Assembly (NCBI GenBank): GCA_003132305.1
Contig: PKXJ01000031.1
Location: 145,616 to 209,615, forward strand
From: Acidimicrobiaceae bacterium
GTDB taxonomy: Bacteria > Actinomycetota > Acidimicrobiia > Acidimicrobiales > RAAP-2
DNA: 64,000 bases
Reading direction: 5' to 3'
This document shows positions 16,668-24,647 of the stretch, one piece after another. The translations under genes were made by a program, and so were the position numbers. Positions within the stretch are counted from its first letter, which is position 1; each line of letters opens with the position of its first letter. The notes under the pieces were generated by a model. That model made no database searches and was not told the origin of the DNA. It saw only the letters and a program-made list of their open reading frames with translations.

Positions 16668-17339
16668 TCACACCGCCAGCACGATCCAGGCCTGGGCTGG
16701 CCAGGTGTTGCCCCCACCGAGGGCCGACCGGCCCGCCTGGACGAGCCAGTACGAGGGGAGGTACTTGACGACGGTGAGGAACACTCCCGACGTCGCCAAC
16801 GGTCCGTAGGCCCCGCCGAGGAGGGCGAGCAGCGACGTCCCACCACCGATGGCGGGACCGAGCGAGTCGACCGAGACGAGGTGGCCGAGGAGAATGCCGA
16901 GTACCGCGAAGGGAATGAGTCCAACCAGCAGCAGCCCCAGCATGGTCAACCACTCCACGGCGCTCAGCCGCACGCCGATGAGGGTCCCGGCGAGCGCGAG
17001 CACGACAATGCTGAACAGCGCCATGAGATAGCCCGAGAGCACTTTCGCGGTGAAGTAGTCGCTCGTCTTCAAGGGAGTAATACGCAACTGACGGGTCCAG
17101 CCAATGGAGCGTTCTTGCGCGACGCGTGCGCCACTCGAAATGACGGCGTTCATCGATCCCCACGCGGCCATACCGCTCAAGTAGTAGAGCGGGAAGCTAA
17201 TGCCCTCGAGGGACAGGTTCTGGTGAGCACCCGCAATGGTCAAGAACAAGACGAGCGGAAACGCGAGCGAAAAGATCAGAAAGCGACGGTTGCGAATAGT
17301 GCGTAGCAGTTCGAAACGGAGATACGTGAAGCGCCTCAT
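16668..17339 (-). CDS. ABC-2 type transporter permease
   Basis: 223 residues with about six hydrophobic segments, including FLIFSLAFPLVLFLTIAG near the N-terminus, IPFAVLGILLGHLV in the middle, and a final helix at the end. The N-terminal RFELLRTIRNRRFLIFSLAF is characteristic of ABC-2 membrane subunits, which export drugs, lipids or polysaccharide. The ATG overlaps the stop of the upstream ATPase gene as ATGA, so the two are translated together. The substrate cannot be told from sequence. The stop (TCA at 16668-16670 read on the plus strand) fits the final SYWLVQAGRSALGGG...IVLAV segment. Confidence 0.85.
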   Translation of the reverse strand: MRRFTYLRFELLRTIRNRRFLIFSLAFPLVLFLTIAGAHQNLSLEGISFPLYYLSGMAAWGSMNAVISSGARVAQERSIGWTRQLRITPLKTSDYFTAKVLSGYLMALFSIVVLALAGTLIGVRLSAVEWLTMLGLLLVGLIPFAVLGILLGHLVSVDSLGPAIGGGTSLLALLGGAYGPLATSGVFLTVVKYLPSYWLVQAGRSALGGGNTWPAQAWIVLAV

Positions 17340-18277
17340 GCGTTGGTTACGTCGTCGTGAACATCACCATCATCGCCGGTGAGATCCAAGAACGCCTCTT
17401 CCAGTCCGGCGCCACGAACTTCAATGTCGCTGGCCTGGGGGTAGAGAGCGAGCAGCGCCCGTAGCGCCGAGTCCGACGAGGGCGAATCGGGACAGGTGAG
17501 CACGAGCGCGTCACCGCGTTGGTCGGCATTGGTGACGCCGGGCAGAGAGACCAGAGCGCTCTGGTCGACACCGGGCAGCGTCGCTCGAATCGTTCGCCCA
17601 CCGACTCGAGCCTTAATTTCGGTCGGGGGACCATCGGCAACGACTCGTCCCCGGGCCATCAAGACAATGCGGTCCGCGTACGCGTCGGCCTCTTCGAGGT
17701 AGTGCGTCGCGAAGACCACGGTCTTACCGCGCGCGGCGACCGCGCGCATTGACGTCCAGAAGTCCCGACGTCCCTCCACGTCGAGGGCGGCCGTAGGTTC
17801 GTCGAGCACGAGCAGGTCGGGGTCAGCGACGAGGGCAATGGCCATTCGTGCCCGTTGGGTCTGACCGCCGGAGAGTTTGGTGGTCGCTCGATCGGCGAAC
17901 TCCGTGGTGCCGGTGAGACGAAGTACCTCGCTCACGTCCAGGGGATGGGGATACAACGACGCGACCATGGCGACGAGCTCTCGCACGCTCAGGTACCCCA
18001 GGAGTGAACCGGTCTGGAGCATGCCGCCCACGACGCCCGCCTGAACGGCGTCCGCCGGTGACGAACCAAAGAGCGTGACCGTTCCCGAGTCGGGACGGAT
18101 CAGCCCGAGCATCATGTCGATGGTTGTTGACTTTCCCGCGCCGTTGGGCCCGAGGAGTGCGAGCGTCTCACCGGGACGAATGGAAATGTTGACGCCGCGA
18201 ACGGCCTTAAAGTCGCCGTACGACTTCGTGAGGTCCGTGAGACGAACTCCGCTGTTGCGCGTTTCGCTCGTTGCCAT
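17336..18277 (-). CDS. ABC transporter ATP-binding protein (drug/lipid exporter type)
   Basis: 313 residues. Walker A is GPNGAGKS at 43-50, the signature LSGGQ at 135-139, and Walker B LLVLDEP ending at Glu160, with a D-loop AALD and a switch histidine in FATHYLEE. This is the DrrA/CcmA-like ABC-2 exporter ATPase. A C-terminal region of about 80 residues after the ATPase core (APRGTGLEEAFLDL-like 'GAGLEEAFLDLTG') is also typical of this group. The partner permease follows with a 4-nt ATGA overlap. The ATG at 18277 begins MATSETRNSG. Confidence 0.92.
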   Translation of the reverse strand: MATSETRNSGVRLTDLTKSYGDFKAVRGVNISIRPGETLALLGPNGAGKSTTIDMMLGLIRPDSGTVTLFGSSPADAVQAGVVGGMLQTGSLLGYLSVRELVAMVASLYPHPLDVSEVLRLTGTTEFADRATTKLSGGQTQRARMAIALVADPDLLVLDEPTAALDVEGRRDFWTSMRAVAARGKTVVFATHYLEEADAYADRIVLMARGRVVADGPPTEIKARVGGRTIRATLPGVDQSALVSLPGVTNADQRGDALVLTCPDSPSSDSALRALLALYPQASDIEVRGAGLEEAFLDLTGDDGDVHDDVTNA

Positions 18278-18338
18278 TTGTCAACTCTAGAGTGCGTCAC
18301 GCGGCGCGGGAATGTTGAACCGAACGATCGATGACGAA

Positions 18339-19277
18339 TTACGCAGTCTTGAAACCTCCGAGAACGCGCAGTGAACCCATGACGGCGGTCGAAATGCCGA
18401 AGAGCATCAGAGCCCCGGCCACCAGAAGTGTCGGTGGTAAGGAGTTCGAGGTCAAGAGCAAACCGCTGCCAATGCTGTTGGAAAGAAACTGAGGAGCGTA
18501 CGTCGCTTCGCTCGCCCACCAGACCGCAGTCCCGCAGGCAGTCACGGTCATTAACAACGTGAGACCGAGGGCCGTTGACGACAGGATGCGAAGTGTCTGT
18601 CGTGAAAAGTTGAGTTGGCGAGTGACGGTGATCACCGTTGAAGTGCCGATTGCAATCGTCGCGACGATCGCGGCGCACGTGAGGAGAAAGACAATCTCGT
18701 ACGGGACCATGCCGCCATTGCGCTGGTGGTAGTTCAAGTGATGCGCCCACACGGCCAGCCCGGCGGTTAACACGGCACTGGCACCAATCGCGAACACGAC
18801 TCTCAGCACCGGGCGTCGGATCGACAACCAACCTTCTGTTCTCACGAGTCGGAGCGCGGCGGGAACAACGAACGCGCCGGCGACCAGCACGGCGAGTGCG
18901 CCTACTCCGCCGGCCCACTGCACGGCGTTGTCACCAATGGTGGGCAGCGTGCGATGCGCCGTGGGCATCGTAACGTTCCAGTGTTCGCTGAACTTGGCGA
19001 ATATCGCTCCGGCCACCAGGAAGAGGGACCATCCACAGAGAACGAGTTGAGATCCAACGCGCAGGCGCTCATTCGAACTTGTTGAACTGCCGACGACCCC
19101 GGCCTCTCGAGCACGTTCTGCGACGCCCGCTCGGGCGAGCGCCGCTCGAATTCGAAGAGGTACCGCCTTCGCGCCGTAGGTATCTTCCAAGAGTGCGGCC
19201 AGACCTTGGCCGTAGCGCGCGCGCCACTTCGCGGGGTACCACCGAACTATCTTTTCGTAGCGGTCGGTCTCACTCAT
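18339..19277 (-). CDS. Membrane protein of unknown function, PadR-linked
   Basis: 312 residues. The cytoplasmic N-terminus MSETDRYEKIVRWYPAKWRA (YP-W-R-RYG motif, then ALLEDTYG) is found in membrane proteins encoded next to PadR regulators in Actinobacteria. About six hydrophobic segments follow: LVLCGWSLFLVAGAIFA, VGALAVLVAGAFVV, VVFAIGASAVLTAGLAV, IVFLLTCAAIVATIAI, ALGLTLLMTVTACG and LLVAGALMLFGISTAV. No transport or enzyme motif is recognised. Its ATG overlaps the padR stop (ATGA), so the two are coupled and the membrane protein is probably the target of PadR control. Confidence 0.75.
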   Translation of the reverse strand: MSETDRYEKIVRWYPAKWRARYGQGLAALLEDTYGAKAVPLRIRAALARAGVAERAREAGVVGSSTSSNERLRVGSQLVLCGWSLFLVAGAIFAKFSEHWNVTMPTAHRTLPTIGDNAVQWAGGVGALAVLVAGAFVVPAALRLVRTEGWLSIRRPVLRVVFAIGASAVLTAGLAVWAHHLNYHQRNGGMVPYEIVFLLTCAAIVATIAIGTSTVITVTRQLNFSRQTLRILSSTALGLTLLMTVTACGTAVWWASEATYAPQFLSNSIGSGLLLTSNSLPPTLLVAGALMLFGISTAVMGSLRVLGGFKTA

Positions 19278-19654
19278 GGTGCGACTCCAGTCACGATCGG
19301 ACGAGATTGAGGTTGCTGATTCAAGGTTCGGAGTCGTAGACGCCGCGTTCCTTCATCGGCCAACGCGCGCATATCGCGAACGGCCGACTCGAGCGCCGCG
19401 CGCCCACTGGGCGTGATGACGTAGGGCTGGCGACGCTCTTCGCTCGGAGTGGGGGCGATGAGTCCGCGTTCCTCGAGTCTCGTAATGGCTCCGTAGAGTG
19501 TGCCCGGACCGAGGTCGACGCCAGCAAACGACTTGATGTCTTTGGCGAGTGCGTATCCGTGCTTTGAACCCGAAGCGAGGCTCGTCAAGATGAGGACCGC
19601 CGGCTCGCTCTGGCGGCCCAGTTCGTCAATAGCTAAAGGTGTTCGTTTGGTCAT
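19274..19654 (-). CDS. PadR-family transcriptional regulator
   Basis: 126 residues. The winged helix covers about residues 14-90: AVLILTSLASGSKHGYALAKDI, then DLGPGTLYGAITRLEERGLI (recognition helix), then the wing PSEERRQPYVITPSGRAAL. This is the classical PadR subfamily-1 pattern, with 'LSPGTLY-L--LE--G-I' and 'R--Y-LT--G'. A short C-terminal helix would mediate dimerisation. The downstream membrane protein gene overlaps by 4 nt. A palindrome lies between the start codon and the upstream region, a likely self-regulation site. The ligand is unknown. Confidence 0.9.
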   Translation of the reverse strand: MTKRTPLAIDELGRQSEPAVLILTSLASGSKHGYALAKDIKSFAGVDLGPGTLYGAITRLEERGLIAPTPSEERRQPYVITPSGRAALESAVRDMRALADEGTRRLRLRTLNQQPQSRPIVTGVAP

Positions 19655-19665
19655 GGCCTCCAGAC

Positions 19666-19684
19666 TACTACGTCTAACGTACTA
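19666..19684 (-). promoter_or_regulatory. Inverted repeat upstream of padR, probable PadR operator
   Basis: On the coding strand TAGTACGT-TAG-ACGTAGTA has two 8-nt arms matching at 7 of 8 positions around a 3-nt spacer. It lies 11 nt before the padR ATG, overlapping where the -10 region and transcription start would be. PadR proteins usually bind such short palindromes and repress their own operon. The assignment is inferred from position and symmetry. Confidence 0.55.
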
Positions 19685-20372
19685 TGCAAGATTGCTTGAA
19701 TCATGCTGCGCTTCGACGGACATTGGTCAGAACGGGGTGTAACTCGTGATCCCTTGATGGCGGAGCAGTGGCGAGCTCATGATGAAATCCGCTGATTTCG
19801 AAGTTGTTCCCTCGGGACTCGTAGCCAGAGTTGAGTGATCGCGCTGTTGATCGGCTGAGGGAGCAGAACGCGCCCAGGGAGTCAAAGATTCTCTGCGCGA
19901 AAGCGACGCGTACGTCACGGTCTGTAGTAAACAAGCACTTGGAAGTGCACGGACGTGGCCCGCCCCCGCAAGGGCATGTTGGGGAAGACCACCTCAGCTG
20001 AGCACTGAGAAACGCCCCCGATAAATCGGAGGGTGCAGACATCATTGACGAAGAATTTCGAAAAATGGCCGAGTTGTCATTGATATGTTCACCATTTGTG
20101 GCTTTCGTGTGAGTTCGTTTGCGCGGAACCAGATCTCCAGATTTTGTGTTGACACCCAGGCGCAACGACTGATGAAACCCCTAAAAACGCAGAGGGTACG
20201 CGAATGAAAATCGTGATAAGCGACGTTGATTTAGATGTGCATTTGCGTCACAACTTCATTATTGAAGTCAACGCCTTGTGTAAGAGCGATCAGTCGGCAG
20301 TCTCGACGCGCCCTTTATGGGTATCGCAATGGCAGTACTCAAGGTTGTAATCGATTATGTGCGGAGCCTGAT
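19685..20372. other. Gene-poor stretch between padR and the adhesin gene
   Basis: About 690 nt. The ORF-track entry at 19701-20165 (minus) has unusual composition and no recognisable domain. The DNA is richer in A/T than its neighbours. The only coding candidate I support weakly is the short ORF at 20204-20350. Some pieces on the minus strand read as short protein-like segments in shifting frames, which may be debris of an old gene, but nothing is recognisable. Confidence 0.4.
20204..20350 (+). CDS. Possible small protein, 48 residues
   Basis: A short ORF below the track's length limit: MKIVISDVDLDVHLRHNFII and onwards to TAA at 20348-20350. AGAGGG lies about 7-8 nt before the ATG, a reasonable ribosome site. 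The product is acidic at its start (SDVDLDV) and resembles no family I know. It is convergent with the adhesin gene. It may be a chance frame in A/T-rich DNA. Confidence 0.3.
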   Translation: MKIVISDVDLDVHLRHNFIIEVNALCKSDQSAVSTRPLWVSQWQYSRL

Positions 20373-20403
20373 GGGTGACGGTGGAACTGCTCAGCAGTCA
20401 CCC
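20373..20403 (-). terminator. Hairpin at the end of the adhesin gene
   Basis: GGGTGAC (20373-20379) pairs with GTCACCC (20397-20403). The loop holds a nested CTGCT/AGCAG palindrome. On the minus strand it follows the TAG stop directly. No U-run follows. It is a likely terminator or RNA-end stabiliser for the 670-codon gene. Confidence 0.5.
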
Positions 20404-22415
20404 TACGTGAGGGTCGCGATCACGAGGTCGCTCTTGGTTTGCTTGGTCGCCGCTCCACCCGAGGTTGGGGCAACCGCTCCATTTCCTTTTGCCGTAATGG
20501 AGTACCTCTTTACGCCGACGGCCGCGAGACGCTGCTTCAGATAGGTCTCCACCGCACTGGCTCGATGCGCGCTCAACGTAAAGTTCGCCGCCCATAGCGA
20601 CTCATTAAGTTCATCGGCCGACGTTAGTTTGTCGCCGTAGCCCACCAGCGCAATGTTCGTGTCTCGCTTTGCTTTGATCTCACTCGCCAGACTACCGATC
20701 TGTGCCTCTAAGGAGGCTGAAAGTGACGATGATTTGGATGCGAAGGGGCCCAAGGTAAACGTGAAGTCTGTCGCCGGCGGCACGACCCTCTTGTGGCGCC
20801 ACTGGGCGTAGAGAGTGGTGGACGTTTTGAATGGATAGGTGGCACCGTTCGCGAAACTCACGCCTGATCCGTTGGCGGCGGTGTTCCAGTGGGTGAAGGT
20901 GTATCGCGCACGCGTGAATCGATTGATCGTCAACACCTTTGGCGTGGCGTGACGTTCCGCTGGCATAGAGCCTTTGCCGCCGTGGGCGTTGAACGTCACG
21001 GTACTTTCTACTGGCTTGGCAACTACCCACTGGGCGTAGAGAGTGGTGGACGTTTTGAATGGATAGGTGGCACCGTTCGCGAAACTCACGCCTGATCCGT
21101 TGGCGGCGGTGTTCCAGTGGGCGAAGGTGTATCGCGCACGCGTGAATCGATTGTTCGTTAACGCCGTTGGCGTGTTGTCAAGCTCCGCGGACATGGTGCC
21201 GGTACCGCCGTTGGCGTTAAAGATGACAGTGATCAAGCGGTTGCCGACCGTGAGCGTGTAGGTCCACGTGCCAACATCGCCGTTAGCGTCGCGGTCGGTA
21301 CCCGAGACCGTGTACGACCCTACGGCCAACGCGCCCGTCGTGGTGATGACACCGGCACTGCTGACGGCGAGACCAGTGCTGGACACGGTCGTGACGAAGG
21401 TGACCGCGCCGGTGTTGTTGACAACGGTGATGAGACCGGGCGCGAACGCGCTTGAGGCCTTCGGCGTGGTGGAACCCGTGGTCGGAGACGTTTGGGTGAT
21501 GGCGTTCGAAACCGTGAGCGTATACGTCCAGGTGCCGGTGTCACCGTTCGTGTCGCGGTCGGTGCCCGAGATCTTGTACACGCCTAAGGCGAGGCTGCCG
21601 GTCGTGGAAATATGGTTGCCACTGAGCGTGAGTCCGACCGGGCTGCTCGTCACGGTGAAGGTCACCGGGCCCGTGTTGTTGACAACGGTGATGGGTACCG
21701 GCGGGAGAGCGGCCGACGACGCTGGCGTCGTAGCGCCCGAAGTTGGCGACGTCTGGGTGATGGTAGTGCCGCCGCCCGGGCCGCCGCCGCCCGAAGCGCC
21801 CGCGACGGTGTAGGTAATGCTCGCCGTGCCGGTCTGGCCGTCACTACTCGCGGCGGTGACGGTGTAGGTGAAGTTGCCCGGCGTCGCGGTGTTGAGTACG
21901 CCGCTGGGGCTTGAGCCAGCGTTGTTATCGGTGCAGGTGGCGATGCCCGGCCCGAAGGCGCTATCGGTGCAGGAGAAGCTCGTGTCGACGACTTGGCCCA
22001 CGGCGTAGGTATGGCCCGAGGCGGTGGGCGAGGTGATCGCGGCGGCGGGCGCGGCCGCGACGGTGTAGGTAATCTGCGCCGTGCCGGTCTGGCTCGGGGT
22101 GTCAGTACTCGTGGCAGTGACGGTGTAGGTGAAGTTGCCCGGCGTCGCGGTGTTGAGAACGCCGTTGGGGCTTGAGCCAGCGTTGTTGTCGGTGCAGGTG
22201 GCGATGCCCGGACCCGTGGGGTCGGAGCAGGAGAAGCTCGTGTCTACGACTTGGCCCACGGCGTAGGTGTTGCCCGAGTTGGGCGAGGTGATCGCGGCGG
22301 TCGGAGGGGCCGGGACCGCCGACGCTCGGGGCGGCGCAACCGTAATGGCCGCGAATAGAAGGAGCACGACGCAAAGCAGCGCCGCGACCCTCATCGAAAG
22401 CGCCCCCATCGTCAT
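20403..22415 (-). CDS. Large modular surface protein: Ig-like repeats, InlB-type repeats and OmpA-like domain
   Basis: 670 residues. A signal peptide (about 1-34, [19 protein letters not shown]) is followed by two ~75-residue units ([20 protein letters not shown], each with a Cys pair and ending 'TGTA-ITYTVA'). Next come two ~85-residue Ig/cadherin-like units ([31 protein letters not shown]), then two Listeria-Bacteroides (InlB B/Flg_new) repeats of about 67 residues ([34 protein letters not shown]). The end, about 545-670, is an OmpA-like domain with [18 protein letters not shown] and [17 protein letters not shown]. Such a domain would bind peptidoglycan, displaying the repeats outward. The start is ATG at 22415, with a second ATG two codons later. 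Confidence 0.85.
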   Translation of the reverse strand: MTMGALSMRVAALLCVVLLLFAAITVAPPRASAVPAPPTAAITSPNSGNTYAVGQVVDTSFSCSDPTGPGIATCTDNNAGSSPNGVLNTATPGNFTYTVTATSTDTPSQTGTAQITYTVAAAPAAAITSPTASGHTYAVGQVVDTSFSCTDSAFGPGIATCTDNNAGSSPSGVLNTATPGNFTYTVTAASSDGQTGTASITYTVAGASGGGGPGGGTTITQTSPTSGATTPASSAALPPVPITVVNNTGPVTFTVTSSPVGLTLSGNHISTTGSLALGVYKISGTDRDTNGDTGTWTYTLTVSNAITQTSPTTGSTTPKASSAFAPGLITVVNNTGAVTFVTTVSSTGLAVSSAGVITTTGALAVGSYTVSGTDRDANGDVGTWTYTLTVGNRLITVIFNANGGTGTMSAELDNTPTALTNNRFTRARYTFAHWNTAANGSGVSFANGATYPFKTSTTLYAQWVVAKPVESTVTFNAHGGKGSMPAERHATPKVLTINRFTRARYTFTHWNTAANGSGVSFANGATYPFKTSTTLYAQWRHKRVVPPATDFTFTLGPFASKSSSLSASLEAQIGSLASEIKAKRDTNIALVGYGDKLTSADELNESLWAANFTLSAHRASAVETYLKQRLAAVGVKRYSITAKGNGAVAPTSGGAATKQTKSDLVIATLT
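20801..21153. repeat. Pair of near-identical 125-nt direct repeats inside the adhesin gene
   Basis: Copies 20801-20925 and 21029-21153 both read from ACTGGGCGTAGAGAGTGG to CGCGTGAATCGATTG. By eye they differ at one base (GGGTGAAG versus GGGCGAAG), so 124 of 125 match. They encode the core of the two InlB-type repeats. The intervening sequence has diverged, which suggests recent gene conversion or duplication. Confidence 0.85.
21801..22270. repeat. Tandem ~200-nt repeats encoding the first Ig-like pair
   Basis: Two adjacent units share long stretches such as GTGACGGTGTAGGTGAAGTT and GCCCGGCGTCGCGGTGTTGA, and GACTTGGCCCACGGCGTAGG-like ends. They differ by small insertions, one being the extra codons for FG in the first-read copy. 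This is internal duplication of the N-terminal modules. Confidence 0.7.
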
Positions 22416-22726
22416 GTGCGCAACCTAGTACGAAGTAAGCGAAAGAGTAAAGGCGGCAAACTGAGAACGAGAGCCACAATTTACTGTCTTTGAATCGATG
22501 TTGACAGGATTGAGGGCTTTATTGTGTACCGGGAAGTTCGAATTCTCTATCGAATACTGAACGAGCCACTATGCATCGGAACTCAGTATCTATCGACCCG
22601 TTCACTGGAGTTCGTGTCCGAATACCACTACGGCAATATTTCCATTATCAAATCGCCCACATTCGAGGTCTCTCAATTCACGACGTAAATCGGCAGCGTC
22701 TCGGTGCTCTGTGAACACGACATCTT
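22416..22726. other. Intergenic region upstream of the adhesin gene
   Basis: About 310 nt, richer in A/T than the rest, lying between the adhesin start and the stop of the XRE gene (both minus strand). It presumably holds the adhesin promoter. I see no gene, and no box clear enough to name. Confidence 0.4.
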
Positions 22727-23374
22727 TCAATTCTTCTTCTTCTTCTTCTTCCCTTTCTTCTCCTTCTTCTTCTTCGGTTTTAGTTCATTCTCAAGCCCTT
22801 CACCGCTCTTAAAGTGGGGAACCTCCGATGCCTCGGGTACCTCCGGCACCTCTGGTACCTCTAGAACATCGCGTTCGTCTGGCAGGTCCGGCACGTCAGG
22901 AATCATCGGGACTTCGGGAACATCCGGAACCTCCGGCACTTCTGGAACTTCTAGCGAATCCGTTGTGTCTAGTACGTCGTGTGCCTCTGCAACATCGGGC
23001 ACCTCTTGAATCGCTCTAGGGTCCGGAATGGCTGCCGCGGGTCCCAGCCAATATGTCTCGTCTACAACCACTTGCTCTTCACTCATTTCATCTAAGTGAT
23101 TTGACGAGTCGTCCGGCTTGAAGAGAATTTTCTCCAACGAAGGTCGCAGTGCGGCAATTGCCGTCGCACCGTAAAGAGTTAGGAACTCCTCAATGGTCAC
23201 GTTTAAAAATGCTGCGAGAGCGGGGAATACGTCGATCGACGGACGCTGCGTGTCGCGTTCGTACGAACTGTAGGTCGTGCGGCTCATACCAACTTTGTCG
23301 GCCGCCTGCACTCTCGTGATACCGAGCTCTTGACGCTTTTCTGTGAGAGCGCTTCCAATGGTCGCTTCGTTCAT
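22727..23374 (-). CDS. XRE-type DNA-binding protein with Glu-Val-Pro repeat and polylysine tail
   Basis: 215 residues. Residues 5-60 form a Cro/C1-type helix-turn-helix (ALTEKRQELGITRVQAADKV and MSRTTYSSYERDTQRPSI, then FPALAAFLNVTIEEFL). The middle is acidic, and from about 138 to 193 it is a low-complexity run of EVPEVPDVPEVP triplets. The last 20 residues are almost all Lys (KPKKKKEKKGKKKKKKN), encoded by a CTT/CTC tract on the plus strand. An N-terminal DNA-binding head with an acidic extended spacer and a strongly basic tail is odd, and the tail could bind nucleic acid or polyanions. The ATG at 23374 follows a GGGGGGA site. Confidence 0.75.
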   Translation of the reverse strand: MNEATIGSALTEKRQELGITRVQAADKVGMSRTTYSSYERDTQRPSIDVFPALAAFLNVTIEEFLTLYGATAIAALRPSLEKILFKPDDSSNHLDEMSEEQVVVDETYWLGPAAAIPDPRAIQEVPDVAEAHDVLDTTDSLEVPEVPEVPDVPEVPMIPDVPDLPDERDVLEVPEVPEVPEASEVPHFKSGEGLENELKPKKKKEKKGKKKKKKN

Positions 23375-23654
23375 GCTCGTCCCCCCTCAGCCCCAGACGC
23401 GCCCTCGGATCGATCTCGTTCACGGGCCACAGGAAAGATTACCTAATGTCTAGCGTCGTAAGACGGTGAGCTCTCGACCAATGAGATGTTCTCGCCTCGT
23501 GGCATGTCTCCATCGGCGGCGCGCCGTAGAAGCGGGAGGTTTTCGGGTTCCTCGCACCTCGAGAGCGATAGTTGTTGTCTGTCGTTGTTTTGACTGAAGT
23601 CGATGCCGCGCGATCGCCTGACCTAGGCGATGGTCTCCTCGGCGAGCTTGACCT

Positions 23655-24539
23655 TCATCGTCGTCGCTGCACCATCATCCGAACGTAGGGTAAGAGCGCG
23701 TTAGCGGGCCAGAGCGGGCCAGCGTAGCGACGGCACAGTGTCGCCCATTGGGCGGGCGGAAGACCCTTCGGCGAGAAAGCGAGGCGAATCCGTTCGCGAC
23801 GACTCAGTTGCGTGTCGAAAAATGAACCAACGGCCAGATTCAGACGGCACGTGCCCAAGTGACCTGGAGCAATGAACACGTGACATCCCGCGACGCCAGC
23901 TCGAAGTCCGTAGTCGTAGTCACCCATGGCGTGGGTGAATCTTCGATCGATGTTGCCCAAGATTTGATACACGGAGCGGGGGACAAGAACGATGTTCCCG
24001 TTCATGGTTTCACATGGTTGAACAGTGTCTTTTGGTTCGATGAGAGAGAAGGCCATCCGACGCAGTCGGTCGGTCCTTTCGACTCCTCCATATGTCGTTT
24101 CACCCGTTATTGGATCGCGAGAAGAGCCAACAACTATTGAGCGTTCTCGCTGTTCAGCGGGTATCGCGTTGGAGGCGATGAGCAATCGCGCAAGCGCGTC
24201 TGGGTAGAGCGTGACGTCGTCGTTGATCCATAGCAAGAAGTCGGGGCTCGCGGGAACCGCTCGATTGAAGGCGAGACGCATTCCTCCGCCCCAGAACAGG
24301 TCGCCCGAGCTCACGCTGACGTGGACGTCGGGATACGCAACCGCGACGGCTTCTGCCGTACCATCAGTACTCGCGTCATCGACGAGGTAGACGTTGACCG
24401 AGACTCCAGCAACTGCGTTGGCATGAATACTGTCCAAGCACGCCAGGGTATGTTCTCGGCGGTTGTAACAGGTGAGCAAGACTGCAATCGTCACGGGTTC
24501 AGTTGGTGCGATTGAAGCGACACCGGATTCATCTGGCAA
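23655..24539 (-). CDS. Glycosyltransferase family 2 (rhamnosyltransferase-like)
   Basis: 294 residues. The GT-A fold starts IAVLLTCYNRREHTLACLDS, with VYLVDDASTDGT supplying the nucleotide-sugar Asp pair and INDDVTLYPDAL the metal-binding DxD-type motif. GGGMRLAFNRA and the NGNIVLVPR/GDYDYGLRAG segments are common in WbbL/rhamnosyltransferase-like GT2 proteins. The TTG at 24539 lies 6 nt after GTGGAG and gives a natural N-terminus (MPDESGVAS). It is cytoplasmic, at the membrane face. The GDP-L-fucose-synthase-like gene lies just upstream on the same strand, so it may transfer a deoxyhexose to a surface glycan. Confidence 0.85.
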   Translation of the reverse strand: MPDESGVASIAPTEPVTIAVLLTCYNRREHTLACLDSIHANAVAGVSVNVYLVDDASTDGTAEAVAVAYPDVHVSVSSGDLFWGGGMRLAFNRAVPASPDFLLWINDDVTLYPDALARLLIASNAIPAEQRERSIVVGSSRDPITGETTYGGVERTDRLRRMAFSLIEPKDTVQPCETMNGNIVLVPRSVYQILGNIDRRFTHAMGDYDYGLRAGVAGCHVFIAPGHLGTCRLNLAVGSFFDTQLSRRERIRLAFSPKGLPPAQWATLCRRYAGPLWPANALLPYVRMMVQRRR

Positions 24540-24647
24540 GGTTCTCCACTCTAATTATTCGAACTTTCGAAATTACGAAATTCTGCGAACCTCGGATGTA
24601 ACGGGCCGATGAGACCGAGTGAGTCGGGTCGATTAGCCGCGCCGCAC

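Noticed and set aside
19701-20165. Minus-strand ORF of 154 codons
   Set aside because: It has no recognisable domain, unusual Ser/Arg/Asn content and no ribosome site.
22740-22790. CTT-rich tract as a regulatory polypyrimidine element
   Set aside because: It is the coding sequence of the lysine-rich tail of the XRE-type protein in frame.
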